DNA of 64,000 bases from an uncultured Ruminococcus sp. (GCA_910585865.1 CAJUGO010000010.1:4002-68001), one strand, 5' to 3'. Shown: positions 41,505 to 50,870, counted from the stretch's first letter. The notes: a model not told the origin generated them from the letters alone. Translations and numbers: made by a program.

Positions 41505-42137
41505 TTAAGCCTTAACGGAATCTTTGAGTACAACGATTCCCTTGTTTGGACCGGGAACGGCACCTTTGATTGCAATAAGATTGTTTTCAACATCAACCTT
41601 AACTACTGTGAGGTTCTGAACCGTTACCTGTTCTGCGCCGAGATGACCTGCCATTCTCTTGCCCTTCCATACACGGGACGGGGATGAACAGGCACCGATT
41701 GATCCGCCGTGACGAACGCAAGGACCTGTACCGTGTGTTTCCTTAAGACGATGGAAATTCCAGCGCTTAATAACGCCTGCGGTACCCTTACCTTTGCTCT
41801 TGCCGGTTACATCAATCTTGTCTCCGGGGGTGAATACGTCTGCTTTAACAAGATCACCTACGCTGTAAGCGTCTGTGTCTGCAAAGCGGAACTCTTTAAG
41901 AGTTTTCTTAGGTGCTACGCCTGCTTTGTCAAAAAAGCCTTTCATTGGCTTTGTAACCTTATGAGGTTTAACATCGCCGTATCCAAGCTGTACTGAAGCA
42001 TAGCCGTCGTTTTCAACTGTTTTTTTGGCTGTTACCACGCAAGGGCCTGCCTCAACAACAGTTACGGGAATTACTACTCCCTTTTCATCGAAAATCTGTG
42101 TCATACCGATTTTCTTGCCGATGATTGCTTTCTGCAT
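41505..42137 (-). CDS. rplC: Ribosomal protein uL3
   Basis: A 210-residue uL3: MQKAIIGKKIGMTQIFDEKG, then GVIKRWNFHRLKETHGTGPC and RVWKGKRMAGHLGAEQVTVQ, which reach the peptidyl transferase centre. 77 bases after rpsJ. Confidence 0.98.
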   Translation of the reverse strand: MQKAIIGKKIGMTQIFDEKGVVIPVTVVEAGPCVVTAKKTVENDGYASVQLGYGDVKPHKVTKPMKGFFDKAGVAPKKTLKEFRFADTDAYSVGDLVKADVFTPGDKIDVTGKSKGKGTAGVIKRWNFHRLKETHGTGPCVRHGGSIGACSSPSRVWKGKRMAGHLGAEQVTVQNLTVVKVDVENNLIAIKGAVPGPNKGIVVLKDSVKA

Positions 42138-42214
42138 TTCTTGTATCCTCCTTGTAGGTTATTGGTTGGCACTGCCAACATGACCCTGTCTGCTTGTAGG
42201 TTGGTATTGTTAGA

Positions 42215-42526
42215 TTATAATTTAATCTCAATATCAACGCCGGCAGGGAGCTCTAAGCTCATAAGAGCTTCGACTGTCTTGTTTGACGGTCTTAAGATGT
42301 CGATAAGACGCTTGTGAGTTCTGATTTCAAACTGCTCACGGCTGTCCTTATATTTATGAACAGCACGGAGAATTGTAACAACCTGCTTTTCAGTAGGGAG
42401 CGGAACCGGACCCGATACTCTTGCGCCTGTGCGCTTAGCTGTTGCCACGATTCTCTCAGCTGACTGATCAACGAGCTGATGATCATAACCCTTTAATCTT
42501 ATTCTAATCTTTTCCTTGACTGCCAT
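42215..42526 (-). CDS. rpsJ: Ribosomal protein uS10
   Basis: A 103-residue uS10 with KIRIRLKGYDHQLVDQSAER and VSGPVPLPTEKQVVTILRAV. First gene of the operon, about 290 bases after the predicted transcript start; it also serves in NusB-dependent antitermination. GGAGGCGACGATA precedes the ATG. Confidence 0.98.
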   Translation of the reverse strand: MAVKEKIRIRLKGYDHQLVDQSAERIVATAKRTGARVSGPVPLPTEKQVVTILRAVHKYKDSREQFEIRTHKRLIDILRPSNKTVEALMSLELPAGVDIEIKL

Positions 42527-42614
42527 TATCGTCGCCTCCTTAAAAATTTAGTTGGCGGGCGTTTGTTTTCAAAACTTTTTTGAAACTCTGCCGGGTGTTT
42601 CCTCACCCTGCACT

Positions 42615-42646
42615 AAAAAACCCGTTTAACTATTCAGTTAACCGGG
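42615..42646 (-). terminator. Intrinsic terminator in the S10-operon leader (attenuator candidate)
   Basis: CCCGTTTAACT (42621-42631) and AGTTAACCGGG (42636-42646) pair with one mismatch around a 4-base loop; on the minus strand the stem is followed by six T residues (42615-42620). It sits in the leader about 90 bases before rpsJ, so read-through must be controlled or partial. Confidence 0.75.
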
Positions 42647-42762
42647 AAGTTCTGAAAGCAATTGAGCGCACTTACGGCAAAGCAACCCCATTGCCATAAA
42701 GCTTTACTCTGTGTTTCAATTTAATCGCCCGGTTTAAAATCGGACATACTCTGCGGAAAAAC

Positions 42763-42776
42763 CGGTAATATTACCG
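42763..42776 (-). promoter_or_regulatory. Second hairpin in the S10-operon leader
   Basis: CGGTAATATTACCG is a perfect 14-base palindrome, followed on the minus strand by GTTTTTCCGC. It comes about 40 bases after the start point and could be a second, weak termination or protein-binding element. The long leader has no credible reading frame with a ribosome site. Confidence 0.45.
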
Positions 42777-42821
42777 CAACCTCCCGCTTCATCGCATATC
42801 TTGTGCAGTCACACAGCTAGT

Positions 42822-42850
42822 ATTATACTATTAAAGGTGCTTTATTTCAA
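42822..42850 (-). promoter_or_regulatory. Promoter of the S10-spc-alpha operon
   Basis: On the minus strand TTGAAA (42845-42850), 17 bases, TATAAT (42822-42827), start near 42815. Gaps within the operon are too short for obvious further promoters. Confidence 0.75.
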
Positions 42851-42921
42851 CCTTTTGCTCAAAATATCGCCTGTAGAAATTAAATTATTCCCTTGCTATT
42901 TTTTTGTGCAATTTGCACATA

Positions 42922-42950
42922 TTGCCATTGCCATCATTATAATGTATAAT
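42922..42950 (+). promoter_or_regulatory. Promoter of the corrinoid adenosyltransferase gene
   Basis: TTGCCA (42922-42927), 17 bases, TATAAT (42945-42950). The 120-base leader after it is too short and too AT-rich for a cobalamin riboswitch. Confidence 0.65.
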
Positions 42951-43077
42951 AAAGATGGAAAACTTTAATTATACAAATTTATATTTAATTATATATATAT
43001 CACATTATTGCAATTTATTATATTACTGCAATAATAAAGCATTTCGAGCACTATACAAAAACGAACAGGGTGATTAT

Positions 43078-43593
43078 ATGAAACATATTTATTACGGTGA
43101 CGGAAAAGGCAAAACAACTGCTGCTGTCGGGCTTGCCGTAAGAGCAGCGGGAAGTAATCTTAAAGTTTTATTTGTACAGTTTCTAAAAACTGAATTCTCC
43201 GGTGAACGCCACACTTTGAGCCATATGGAAAATGTCACTCTTACCTTCTGTCCTATTGAACTTAAGTTTACATTTGAAATGGATGAAAAGGAAAAGGCAC
43301 AGGCAGCAAAGATATTTAAAGGTATATTTGACAGAAGTGTTACTACTGCGCTGACTGAAAAATATGACATAGTTGTACTTGATGAGGTTATTGAGGCTAT
43401 TAATGCCGGCATGCTCAGTGAATCAGATGTTTTTGAATTTATAACAAATGTTCCTGCTAGTATGGAAATTATTATGACAGGTCACAATCCGCCTGAGAGA
43501 TTTATTGAAATTGCTGATTACGTAACTGAATTTAAAAAGATTAAACACCCATATGACCGCGGCATAACAGGCCGCATCGGCATTGAGTTTTAG
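43078..43593 (+). CDS. cobO: Cob(I)yrinic acid a,c-diamide adenosyltransferase (BtuR/CobO type)
   Basis: 171 residues from ATG 43078 (MKHIYYGDGKGKTTAAVGLA) behind AGGGTG; the longer upstream frame is not supported. The P-loop GDGKGKTT is at 7-14, the Walker B strand is IVVLDEVIEAI (about 99-109), and MTGHNPPERFIEIADYVTE is the family's C-terminal motif. The N-terminal extension of enterobacterial BtuR is missing, as is common in Clostridia. It transfers adenosyl from ATP to cobalt of corrinoids. No other cobamide gene is near. Confidence 0.92.
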   Translation: MKHIYYGDGKGKTTAAVGLAVRAAGSNLKVLFVQFLKTEFSGERHTLSHMENVTLTFCPIELKFTFEMDEKEKAQAAKIFKGIFDRSVTTALTEKYDIVVLDEVIEAINAGMLSESDVFEFITNVPASMEIIMTGHNPPERFIEIADYVTEFKKIKHPYDRGITGRIGIEF

Positions 43594-43730
43594 CAGTTTA
43601 ATTGCAAATATTGCGGTATACTCTGTGTGCAGCATTTAGGTTATAATCTGCCGGTACCCTTTACACTAATGAGCCTCACTTATATCCAAAACTATCGAAT
43701 AAGAACAGTTTTAATTGTGGCAAATAAATT

Positions 43731-43769
43731 GCCGGCACAAAACCATTTAGGTTTTGTGCCGGCTTTTTA
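43731..43769 (+). terminator. Terminator after cobO
   Basis: A perfect 14-bp stem: GCCGGCACAAAACC (43731-43744) and GGTTTTGTGCCGGC (43750-43763), loop ATTTA, then TTTTTAATT. Confidence 0.92.
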
Positions 43770-43809
43770 ATTAATAATAATTTACTAATAATACACTGTT
43801 ACCGACAAA

Positions 43810-46251
43810 TTAATCGGTAAAAATCTGAACCCAATATACATGTTCTTTATATTCATAGCAAGCAACACCGATTTTATTAAAATTCGCTGAAAGTATATTT
43901 TTCCTGTGACCTTCTGAATTCATCCACAATTCCATAACCTTATTTACATCATCACCGCCCTTGGCAATATTTTCGCCCATAAAACCATATGGAATTTCGT
44001 TATCAATTAAAACCGTATTGCAATATGTTCCGTTCGGTCTTGTGTGAGAAAAGCTTTCCACAAGCTCCTTCGCTCTGATTTTCGCCGCCATATTCAAATC
44101 GGCATCAGCAACAAGTCCGGGCAATCCCTGTTTCGTTCTTTCCGCATTTACAAGTTCAACAACTTTATCTGCCTCTTTATCTGCCTCACCCTGAATAACA
44201 TTGTTTTTTACAGTCACGATACAGCTTGCAGTCACTCCGTTATATAGTTTTACATAAACAGTAGCTGTTCCGGGACCTATGGCAGTTATTTTAGCTTTAT
44301 TGCCCGATGTTTTTTCGACTGCTGCAACTGCTGGATCTGAACTGCTCCATACAAAATTTTTGGCATATGAACCGCTGTTTGAGCTTTCGGAAATAATATA
44401 CGTGTTACCCAGATCCATTGAAAGCTTTGTGGCACTGAGTTTAACACTTGTCGGAGCAGATTTAACTGTTACTTTGCATGTTGCAGTTTTGCCGTTATAA
44501 AGCTTTATGGTAATATTTGCAGTTCCCCGTCCTTTGGCAGTAACAACCGCCTTATTTCCGCTGCCTTTAGAAACTGTTGCAACGGATGTGTTTGAACTGC
44601 TCCACTTAAGATTTTCCGCATTTGCATATGTACCGCTGTTCGTGCTCTCAGAAATCGTATAAGTCTCCCCAACACCAAGCGTTAAACTTGTTGGATTTAT
44701 TTTTACACTTGCAGGAGCATTTTTTACGTTTACTTTGCAAGACGCCGTTTTGCCATTATAAGTTTTAAATGTTATTGTTGCAGTTCCGTTTCCTTTTGCA
44801 GTAATCTTTGCCTTATTTCCTGATGTTTTTTCAATCGTGGCAACAGAAGAATTTGAACTGCTCCATGTAAAGCTTTTTGCGTATGATCCGCTGTTGGAAT
44901 TCTGAGCAATTATATATGTTTCACCTTTTCCCAGCGTAAGATTTTTCGCAGTAAGAGATACGCTTGAAGGAGCATTTTTAACCGTAACCTTACAAGACGC
45001 AGTCTTTCCGTTATAAAGCTTTACTGTAATATTTGCAGTTCCGTTTCCTTTTGCAGTAATCTTTGCTTTATTTCCTGATGTCTTTTCAACTGTGGCAACA
45101 GAAGTATTTGAACTGTTCCAACCAAATCCCCATGCATAGGAACCGCTGTTTGTGCTTTCAGAAATTATGTATGTTTCGCCTTTACCTAAAGTAAGGCTTG
45201 TCGGATTAACCTTAACGCTTGAAGGTGCATTTTTAACCGTAACTCTACAGCTTGAAGTTAGTCCGCTTGCAGTTTTTACCGTAATATTTGCAGTGCCTGC
45301 TTTTTTAGCTGTAACTTTGCCGTTGCTGTTTACTGACGCAACTGAAGAATTCGAGCTGCTCCAACTGCAATTTGCAGCACTTGAAGGCTTTACTGTTTTT
45401 ATAAGTGTATACGATTCGCCTACTCCCAATGTAAGCGTATTTCTGTTAAGTGTAACAGATTTTGCTTTGCTTCCGTCAGCAAATTTAAAACCAAAATACT
45501 CAGCATAACCTTCGGCAAGGGTTCCGCTTGCACCTACTACTCTAAAATCACTGATTTTAGTAGGAGGTTCATTATAATCACCAGGGCCGGTAAAGCCGAC
45601 ACTCCAAAAACCTATGTATTCAAGGCCGTACGGCAATGTTATACTTTTCATCTTTTCACAGCAGTATATCGCCGCATCACTGATATATTTTACCGTATCG
45701 GGAATTGTAAAAGCAGTCAATTTATTACAATATAAAGCAGCCAAACTTGCAATTCCTATTGTTCCATGCTTTAAAGAAACGCTTTGAACATTGTCCTTAA
45801 CCTTAATTGCATATTTTCCGGCATAAAGAACATTATTTAGCCAGTTACTGCTGTTATTGTAGTAAGTGGTACCGTAAAGAATACCATCTCCGATATATAT
45901 TACACTTTCGGGTATTGAAACACTTTTTAAGTTCTTGCAATTTGCAAAAGCGTAGCTGTTAATAAATACAATACCATTGGAAATTTTTATACTTTCAATA
46001 TTACTGCTTTCATTAAATACATTGGAATCAACAGCGTAAACCTCATATCCGTCAATTTTTGCCGGTATAGTCACTGACTTACTGCTTCCGGTATATTCCG
46101 TAATCATAACATAATTATCCTCTATGTATTCATAGCCAAATACATTTGTCTCAGCCGCACTCACAGTAAACGGCGTTGCTGTTAATATGCAAACCATCAT
46201 AATAACAGCCATAAAAATCGATAATTTTTTCAAATAAATAGCCTTTAACAT
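43810..46251 (-). CDS. Secreted LRR_5-Big_2(x5)-CAP protein
   Basis: 813 residues from ATG 46251, six bases after GGGGAGG. Signal peptide 1-33 (ends TVSAA). Residues about 40-265 are BspA-like leucine-rich repeats (IESIKISNGIVFINSYAFANC and similar). About 275-685 hold five Big_2 immunoglobulin-like repeats, each with SVK.NPTSLTLGKGETY-like starts and WSSSN.SVA.V centres. Residues about 690-813 are a CAP/SCP domain (LVNAERTKQGLPGL, FSHTRPNGT, GENIAKGG, WMNSEGHRKNIL). No LPXTG or transmembrane anchor is seen. Likely an extracellular or wall-bound adhesin-like protein; the CAP role is unknown. Confidence 0.9.
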   Translation of the reverse strand: MLKAIYLKKLSIFMAVIMMVCILTATPFTVSAAETNVFGYEYIEDNYVMITEYTGSSKSVTIPAKIDGYEVYAVDSNVFNESSNIESIKISNGIVFINSYAFANCKNLKSVSIPESVIYIGDGILYGTTYYNNSSNWLNNVLYAGKYAIKVKDNVQSVSLKHGTIGIASLAALYCNKLTAFTIPDTVKYISDAAIYCCEKMKSITLPYGLEYIGFWSVGFTGPGDYNEPPTKISDFRVVGASGTLAEGYAEYFGFKFADGSKAKSVTLNRNTLTLGVGESYTLIKTVKPSSAANCSWSSSNSSVASVNSNGKVTAKKAGTANITVKTASGLTSSCRVTVKNAPSSVKVNPTSLTLGKGETYIISESTNSGSYAWGFGWNSSNTSVATVEKTSGNKAKITAKGNGTANITVKLYNGKTASCKVTVKNAPSSVSLTAKNLTLGKGETYIIAQNSNSGSYAKSFTWSSSNSSVATIEKTSGNKAKITAKGNGTATITFKTYNGKTASCKVNVKNAPASVKINPTSLTLGVGETYTISESTNSGTYANAENLKWSSSNTSVATVSKGSGNKAVVTAKGRGTANITIKLYNGKTATCKVTVKSAPTSVKLSATKLSMDLGNTYIISESSNSGSYAKNFVWSSSDPAVAAVEKTSGNKAKITAIGPGTATVYVKLYNGVTASCIVTVKNNVIQGEADKEADKVVELVNAERTKQGLPGLVADADLNMAAKIRAKELVESFSHTRPNGTYCNTVLIDNEIPYGFMGENIAKGGDDVNKVMELWMNSEGHRKNILSANFNKIGVACYEYKEHVYWVQIFTD

Positions 46252-46302
46252 ATTTATCCTCCCCAAATCGTTTATTATATAAAAATACATTTTATATACA
46301 TA

Positions 46303-46331
46303 ATTATATATGATTCTAAACTATTTGTCAA
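46303..46331 (-). promoter_or_regulatory. Consensus promoter of the LRR-Big_2-CAP gene
   Basis: On the minus strand TTGACA (46326-46331), 17 bases, TATAAT (46303-46308): full consensus. Confidence 0.75.
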
Positions 46332-46416
46332 TAATATATAGTATTTTGGGCGATGCTTTTTATATTTTATCAATTTCATATTATTTATTCAAACAATAAA
46401 TTTTTACAAAAATTTA

Positions 46417-46440
46417 GGTACACAGCAGCTGCTGTGTACC
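46417..46440 (-). terminator. Terminator of the spore protein gene
   Basis: A perfect 24-base palindrome (46417-46440) with GGTACACAGC as outer arm; on the minus strand TAAATTTTTG follows, so it can end the SASP transcript. Confidence 0.75.
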
Positions 46441-46458
46441 CTTTAAAAAATTTTTTAA

Positions 46459-46656
46459 TTATTTCATACTGTTTTCGTATGATTCAATCATTCTTTTAAC
46501 CATCTGGCCGCCTACTGAACCTGCTTCACGAGCGGAAATATCTCCGTTATATCCCTGCTTGAGGTTTACGCCTACTTCGTTTGCACATTCCATCTTGAAG
46601 CGTTCCATAGCTTCCTTAGCCTGTGGCACATTAAGCTGGTTGTTATTGCTTGACAT
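46459..46656 (-). CDS. Alpha/beta-type small acid-soluble spore protein
   Basis: A 65-residue SASP. NVPQAKEAMERFKMECANEVGV contains the first conserved helix and the region cut by the GPR protease; NGDISAREAGSVGGQMVKRM is the second DNA-binding helix, with the invariant SVGG turn. These proteins coat spore DNA and are the clearest sign in the window that the organism forms spores. An AAAGGAG ribosome site is present. A forespore (sigma-G) promoter is expected but I could not assign one with confidence. Confidence 0.95.
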   Translation of the reverse strand: MSSNNNQLNVPQAKEAMERFKMECANEVGVNLKQGYNGDISAREAGSVGGQMVKRMIESYENSMK

Positions 46657-47105
46657 ATTGTTTTTCTCCTTTTTTTAAAGTTCAAAATCAAATTTATCAT
46701 TAAGCGGCGTTTCGACCTCTCGATTTATCGCCGCAATAGTATTTTGTGTTGATTACTTCAATTTATAAAATGTAATTTTTTCTTATTTAAATTCCATTGT
46801 ATACTAAAAAACCGCATTGTTTTTATTCATGCGTAAAACAATATATAGACCGATTTACATTGTTAAGTCCGTTTCTCATGCATTTTCATACGGTCTTATT
46901 AGCAGCAAACCTGTTTTTAAAAAATACAATTATGATAAATTTTTTGATTCATTAGAAAAACAACAACTATATATAAATTTTTTTTACTTTAATTAATTTT
47001 AAAAACAATTTAAAATAGTTGAACAGCAAAGAAAATAAAAAATATGATAAACTATTTTGAATTTAATTTAAACATTCAAAATTATTTTGCGTTAAAATTC
47101 ATTTT
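46657..47105. other. AT-rich gene-free stretch upstream of the SASP gene
   Basis: The only structure seen is a hairpin, GCGGCG (46704-46709) with CGCCGC (46729-46734) and an inner TCGA/TCGA pair, in the leader or promoter region of the SASP gene. From 46735 to 47105 there is no convincing frame, repeat or promoter. Confidence 0.6.
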
Positions 47106-49988
47106 TTAAACTACGGTAACTTTGCAGACAGCTTTTTTGCCGTTATAGGTGGTTATTGTGATAGAAGCCGTGCCTTTATTAACAGCTGTAATCTTAGCTT
47201 TATTCTTTTCCCCTTTAGTTACAGAGGCAACCTTTGGATTAGAACTGCTCCATGTAAAAGCTTTTGCATATGAACCGCTGTTTGTACTCTCGGAAATAAC
47301 ATAGCTTGAACCTTTGTAAAGTTTAAGATTTGTTGTGCTTAGTTTTACACTTGACGGAGCATTTTTAACAGTCACCTTACAGGTTGCAAGCTTTCCGTTA
47401 TAAGTTTTAACTGTTATAATTGCAGTGCCTGTTCCCTTAGCAATAATCTTCGCTTTATTCTTTTCTGTCTTTGTTACAGATGCAACCTTTGAATTGGAAC
47501 TGCTCCATGTAAAATTCTTTGCGTATGATCCTGCGTTTGTACTTTCAGATATTATAAATGTTTCATTCTTTCCTAAAATTATATTTGTTTCACTTAGTTT
47601 AATGCTTGTCGGTGCATTCTTTACTGTCACCTTACAGACTGCCGTCTTTCCGTTATAAGTCTTTATGGTAATATCTGTCGTTCCGTTGCTCTTTGCTGTA
47701 ATCTTTGCCTTATTTGATACTGTTTTTTCGACTGACGCAACCTTTGAATTGGAACTGCTCCATGTAAAATTTTTCGCATATGATCCTGTGTTTGTACTTT
47801 CAGATATTATAAATGTTTCATTTTTTCCTAAAATTATATTTGTATCACTTAGTTTAACGCTTGTCGGCTCATCCTTTACAGTCACATTGCATGTAGCGGT
47901 TTTACCATTATAGGTCTTAATCGTGATAACAGCTTTACCTGCTCTTTTGGCAGTAATCTTTGCTTTATTTGATACTGTTTTTTCAACAGTTGCAACATTT
48001 TCATACGAGCTGCTCCATGTAAAAGTTTTCGCATATGAACCGCTGTTTGTGCTCTCTGAAATTATGTATGTTTCTCCTTTTCCAAGACTCAGGTTCGTAT
48101 CACACAGACTCACACTATCAGGGGCCGATTTGACCGTAACTTTGCAATAGGCAGTTTTGTTGTTTTTTGAACAAAGCTTTAGGTTTGCAGTTCCTGTATT
48201 TATTGCAGAGGCAAGTCCGTTTTTTTGAACTGAAACTACCGAAGGATTATCTGATGTCCAGCTGCATTCAAAGTTCGTTTCAGCATAGTCTGATTTAGCG
48301 GAAAATTGATAGTTTTCTCCCATCCCTAATGATACCGATGTGCTTTCAGCTTTGATATTTGCATATTCGGCAACAAGTAAATTGAGTTTTTCCTGAATCA
48401 TAGGAGCAAAAATTTTTTCGTGAGCATATTTTAGCGGATGAGTTCCGTCACCACCCTTGTCGCGTTCAGTATATCTGTAATATTGATCACATATTGTTTG
48501 GTTTAAATCAGCAAAGTCTGTTTCCATACTGAAATCAATGTACGGAATCTCCCACTTATCGAGCGCTTCTCTAATTACATTCCAATATATCTCCTGATTA
48601 GCTATTGCATAACGTTTAGGGCAAATAACAAACAGTGCAGGAGTATTACGATAGTTTTTATTAAGAAAATAGCATATTGTCTCCATTGCACCTGCAGTAG
48701 TATATTTATCATAATTGCCGCTTCTGTTACTGCGTGAAGTTACTGTTCCCGCACTAATTTTTTGAAAAAGGTCATTAAAACCGCCTTCAAGCAGAATAAA
48801 ATCATATTTACCTTTCATTTCAAGAACTCGCTCGGTTATGCTCTTGTTGCTGCCTGTCTTGCTGTCCTGTACAGCAAGAGTAGTTCCGGGAACAGCCCTT
48901 TGAGTAAGGGTCATATTATTGGCATCGGCAATGTAATTACAGTATGAATAGTAGCCGTTTCCCAAAATATTTGTACCCGTACCTCTGGCAATACTATCGC
49001 CGTCACAATATATTGATTTTCCATATAGATAATTATCTGCACTGTACAAGCTCTTTGCCGCAGGCATAGCTTTTTCAGAATAATCATTTGAAATACATCT
49101 TTCAATCATTTTGCAGTCAGCACTGTCTATTTTACCGTTATAATCAACATCTGCATTTCGCTTTTGAATATCGTCAAGTGCAATTGCACCCGCAATATGA
49201 TTTTTTATAAGCGTAACATCATCTGAAGAGATATTTCCGTCACAATTAACATCTCCAAAATATACCGTTCCTTTGCTAACAAAATTAAGTTTTTCATCAG
49301 CGGCATATTTCTCCGCATAGGTACCACTGTATCCGCTGATTGTAAAATCCTGCTTTTTTGTATAACTTTGCGTACTGATTTTATTTCCTGTATATGTATC
49401 CTCTACGTTGGTAGTAACGTTACAGTTATATACAAAGCAATCAGAATCAATTTTATTTATTGAAATCGGAATTGAAACAGATTTTAAATTTGGACAATTC
49501 ATGAATGCTCCATAACTTATATTCTGAAGCCCTTCAACAAAATAAACATTTATAAGATTAGTGCATCCGTAAAAAGCCCACCATCCAATCTCTTTTACTG
49601 TGGGGGGAATTGTTATTTCAGTTAAAATATCATTTTCAAAAAATGCTGCTGACGCGACTTTTGTAATTTTATAATCATCAATATACTGCGGAATTTCAAC
49701 CGAACTACTCTTTCCCAAATAATCTGTGATTTCAATTTCGTTATTTTCGAGCAGATTATATTTCCAGTAACCATTCATAGAAATATTATCCGAACTACCT
49801 ACCGGAAAGCTAAAAGGTTTCATTGAATTATAGTATTTAGCCGCAGCCATGTCCTCATCCTGCTCAGCTTTTTCAAGCTCACTCGCTGTAATTTCATCAG
49901 CAACAACAGCTGTTGCTGCCGGTACATTAAAAAATACCGCTGAAAAAATTATGAGAACAGATATTAATACAGAAAAAAATCTACGCAT
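47106..49988 (-). CDS. Secreted LRR_5-dockerin-SGNH hydrolase-Big_2(x5) protein
   Basis: The start is taken at 49988 (MRRFFSVLISVLIIF), nine bases after AAGGA; two earlier ATGs are too close. Numbers here count the longest frame. Signal peptide to about 30; leucine-rich repeats 85-240; a type I dockerin 247-303 with two EF-like loops (DVNCDGNISSDD and DVDYNGKIDSAD); an SGNH hydrolase 326-545 with GDS (Ser335), GGFND (405-409) and DGTH (Asp517, His520), so the catalytic triad is complete; five Big_2 repeats 550-963. It may deacylate carbohydrates or other esters while docked to a cohesin scaffold. The substrate is not readable. Confidence 0.9.
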   Translation of the reverse strand: MRRFFSVLISVLIIFSAVFFNVPAATAVVADEITASELEKAEQDEDMAAAKYYNSMKPFSFPVGSSDNISMNGYWKYNLLENNEIEITDYLGKSSSVEIPQYIDDYKITKVASAAFFENDILTEITIPPTVKEIGWWAFYGCTNLINVYFVEGLQNISYGAFMNCPNLKSVSIPISINKIDSDCFVYNCNVTTNVEDTYTGNKISTQSYTKKQDFTISGYSGTYAEKYAADEKLNFVSKGTVYFGDVNCDGNISSDDVTLIKNHIAGAIALDDIQKRNADVDYNGKIDSADCKMIERCISNDYSEKAMPAAKSLYSADNYLYGKSIYCDGDSIARGTGTNILGNGYYSYCNYIADANNMTLTQRAVPGTTLAVQDSKTGSNKSITERVLEMKGKYDFILLEGGFNDLFQKISAGTVTSRSNRSGNYDKYTTAGAMETICYFLNKNYRNTPALFVICPKRYAIANQEIYWNVIREALDKWEIPYIDFSMETDFADLNQTICDQYYRYTERDKGGDGTHPLKYAHEKIFAPMIQEKLNLLVAEYANIKAESTSVSLGMGENYQFSAKSDYAETNFECSWTSDNPSVVSVQKNGLASAINTGTANLKLCSKNNKTAYCKVTVKSAPDSVSLCDTNLSLGKGETYIISESTNSGSYAKTFTWSSSYENVATVEKTVSNKAKITAKRAGKAVITIKTYNGKTATCNVTVKDEPTSVKLSDTNIILGKNETFIISESTNTGSYAKNFTWSSSNSKVASVEKTVSNKAKITAKSNGTTDITIKTYNGKTAVCKVTVKNAPTSIKLSETNIILGKNETFIISESTNAGSYAKNFTWSSSNSKVASVTKTEKNKAKIIAKGTGTAIITVKTYNGKLATCKVTVKNAPSSVKLSTTNLKLYKGSSYVISESTNSGSYAKAFTWSSSNPKVASVTKGEKNKAKITAVNKGTASITITTYNGKKAVCKVTVV

Positions 49989-50062
49989 ATACATCATTCC
50001 TTACAATACTTTATTATTTATTATAATACTACATTTTCTAATTAATTATTTTATTTAACTTC

Positions 50063-50090
50063 ATTATAATGTTAGCACAGTACTTTGCAA
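50063..50090 (-). promoter_or_regulatory. Promoter of the dockerin-SGNH gene
   Basis: On the minus strand TTGCAA (50085-50090), 16 bases, TATAAT (50063-50068). Confidence 0.6.
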
Positions 50091-50225
50091 ACAAAATACG
50101 TCTGCCGTATGTATATTTATTTACCACTCCTCTTTGCCGCAATTGTACGTCAGCCGGATTATGTTATTATTTAAATCATATCCGTATTTAACAATGTATC
50201 ACACACTGTTGGTGTTATACATCAA

Positions 50226-50699
50226 TTACTCAACATCTGTTTTATAAATAAATTTTTTACATGTAATATTCATATCATAAAAACTTCCAAATAAAAAATT
50301 GTGATGCCAGAGCTTGTCTTTATCTTTATAATATTCGCCATATAAATAACCATTCAAAAAAACACCGCATACATCTTCAATTGATGCATTGTAATTTATC
50401 ACCCCTTCATGTATAAAATAATAATATTTTTTGTTATGCTCTAAGCAAATAGTAATATTAAGCTTTTCTCTCTTTTTCTTATCAAATGTAAAATCAAAAT
50501 CTATTTTAACTATTCTATAGTCATGAAATCCGCCATTACGATATTCATTTAAAAATGATTTTGAAAATATTTTTAGATTTTTTTGCATATAATTATCATA
50601 TTCTTTGCATGCTAATTCCCATTGTCTTTCCCTGCGTTCACATTCCTCTCGGGTTAAATTAGGAACGTTAATGTCAAATTCCGGTAAAAAATATTTCAT
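50226..50699 (-). CDS. Hypothetical cytosolic protein at the end of the Rhs array
   Basis: 157 residues from ATG 50699, ten bases after AAGGAG. No signal or membrane span. Charged and aromatic-rich, with NLTREECERRERQWELACKE near the start and a beta-rich second half (KIDFDFTFDKKKREKLNITI). I do not recognise the family. It is last in the leftward array of tips and small proteins, so an immunity role is possible; nothing in the sequence proves it. Confidence 0.65.
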   Translation of the reverse strand: MKYFLPEFDINVPNLTREECERRERQWELACKEYDNYMQKNLKIFSKSFLNEYRNGGFHDYRIVKIDFDFTFDKKKREKLNITICLEHNKKYYYFIHEGVINYNASIEDVCGVFLNGYLYGEYYKDKDKLWHHNFLFGSFYDMNITCKKFIYKTDVE

Positions 50700-50870
50700 A
50701 AAAATACATCTCCTTGTATTATAAAATGATACAAAAGCCATAACTAAGAGAAGGCAAAAAATAACAATTTATCCGAGGTAAAGCTATACTTGGTACACAT
50801 AAATTAATTTGCATTGCATATAAACTGAAACCTGAATCATAATATGCTCATGATATTGCATCATTTAAAA

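Noticed and set aside
42763..42830. Short leader peptide in the S10-operon leader
   Set aside because: A 23-codon frame exists on the minus strand but has no ribosome site and no unusual codon run, so translation is unlikely.
42951..43077. Cobalamin riboswitch before the corrinoid adenosyltransferase
   Set aside because: The leader is only about 120 bases, very AT-rich, and shows neither the B12-box nor GC-rich stems.
44200..45480. Regular repeats as a CRISPR array
   Set aside because: The period is about 240 bases and the repeats are in frame; they encode Big_2 domains.
47140..48340. Plus-strand open frames opposite the Big_2 repeats
   Set aside because: They recur with the repeat period and mirror the coding strand; no ribosome sites. 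They are shadows of the real gene.
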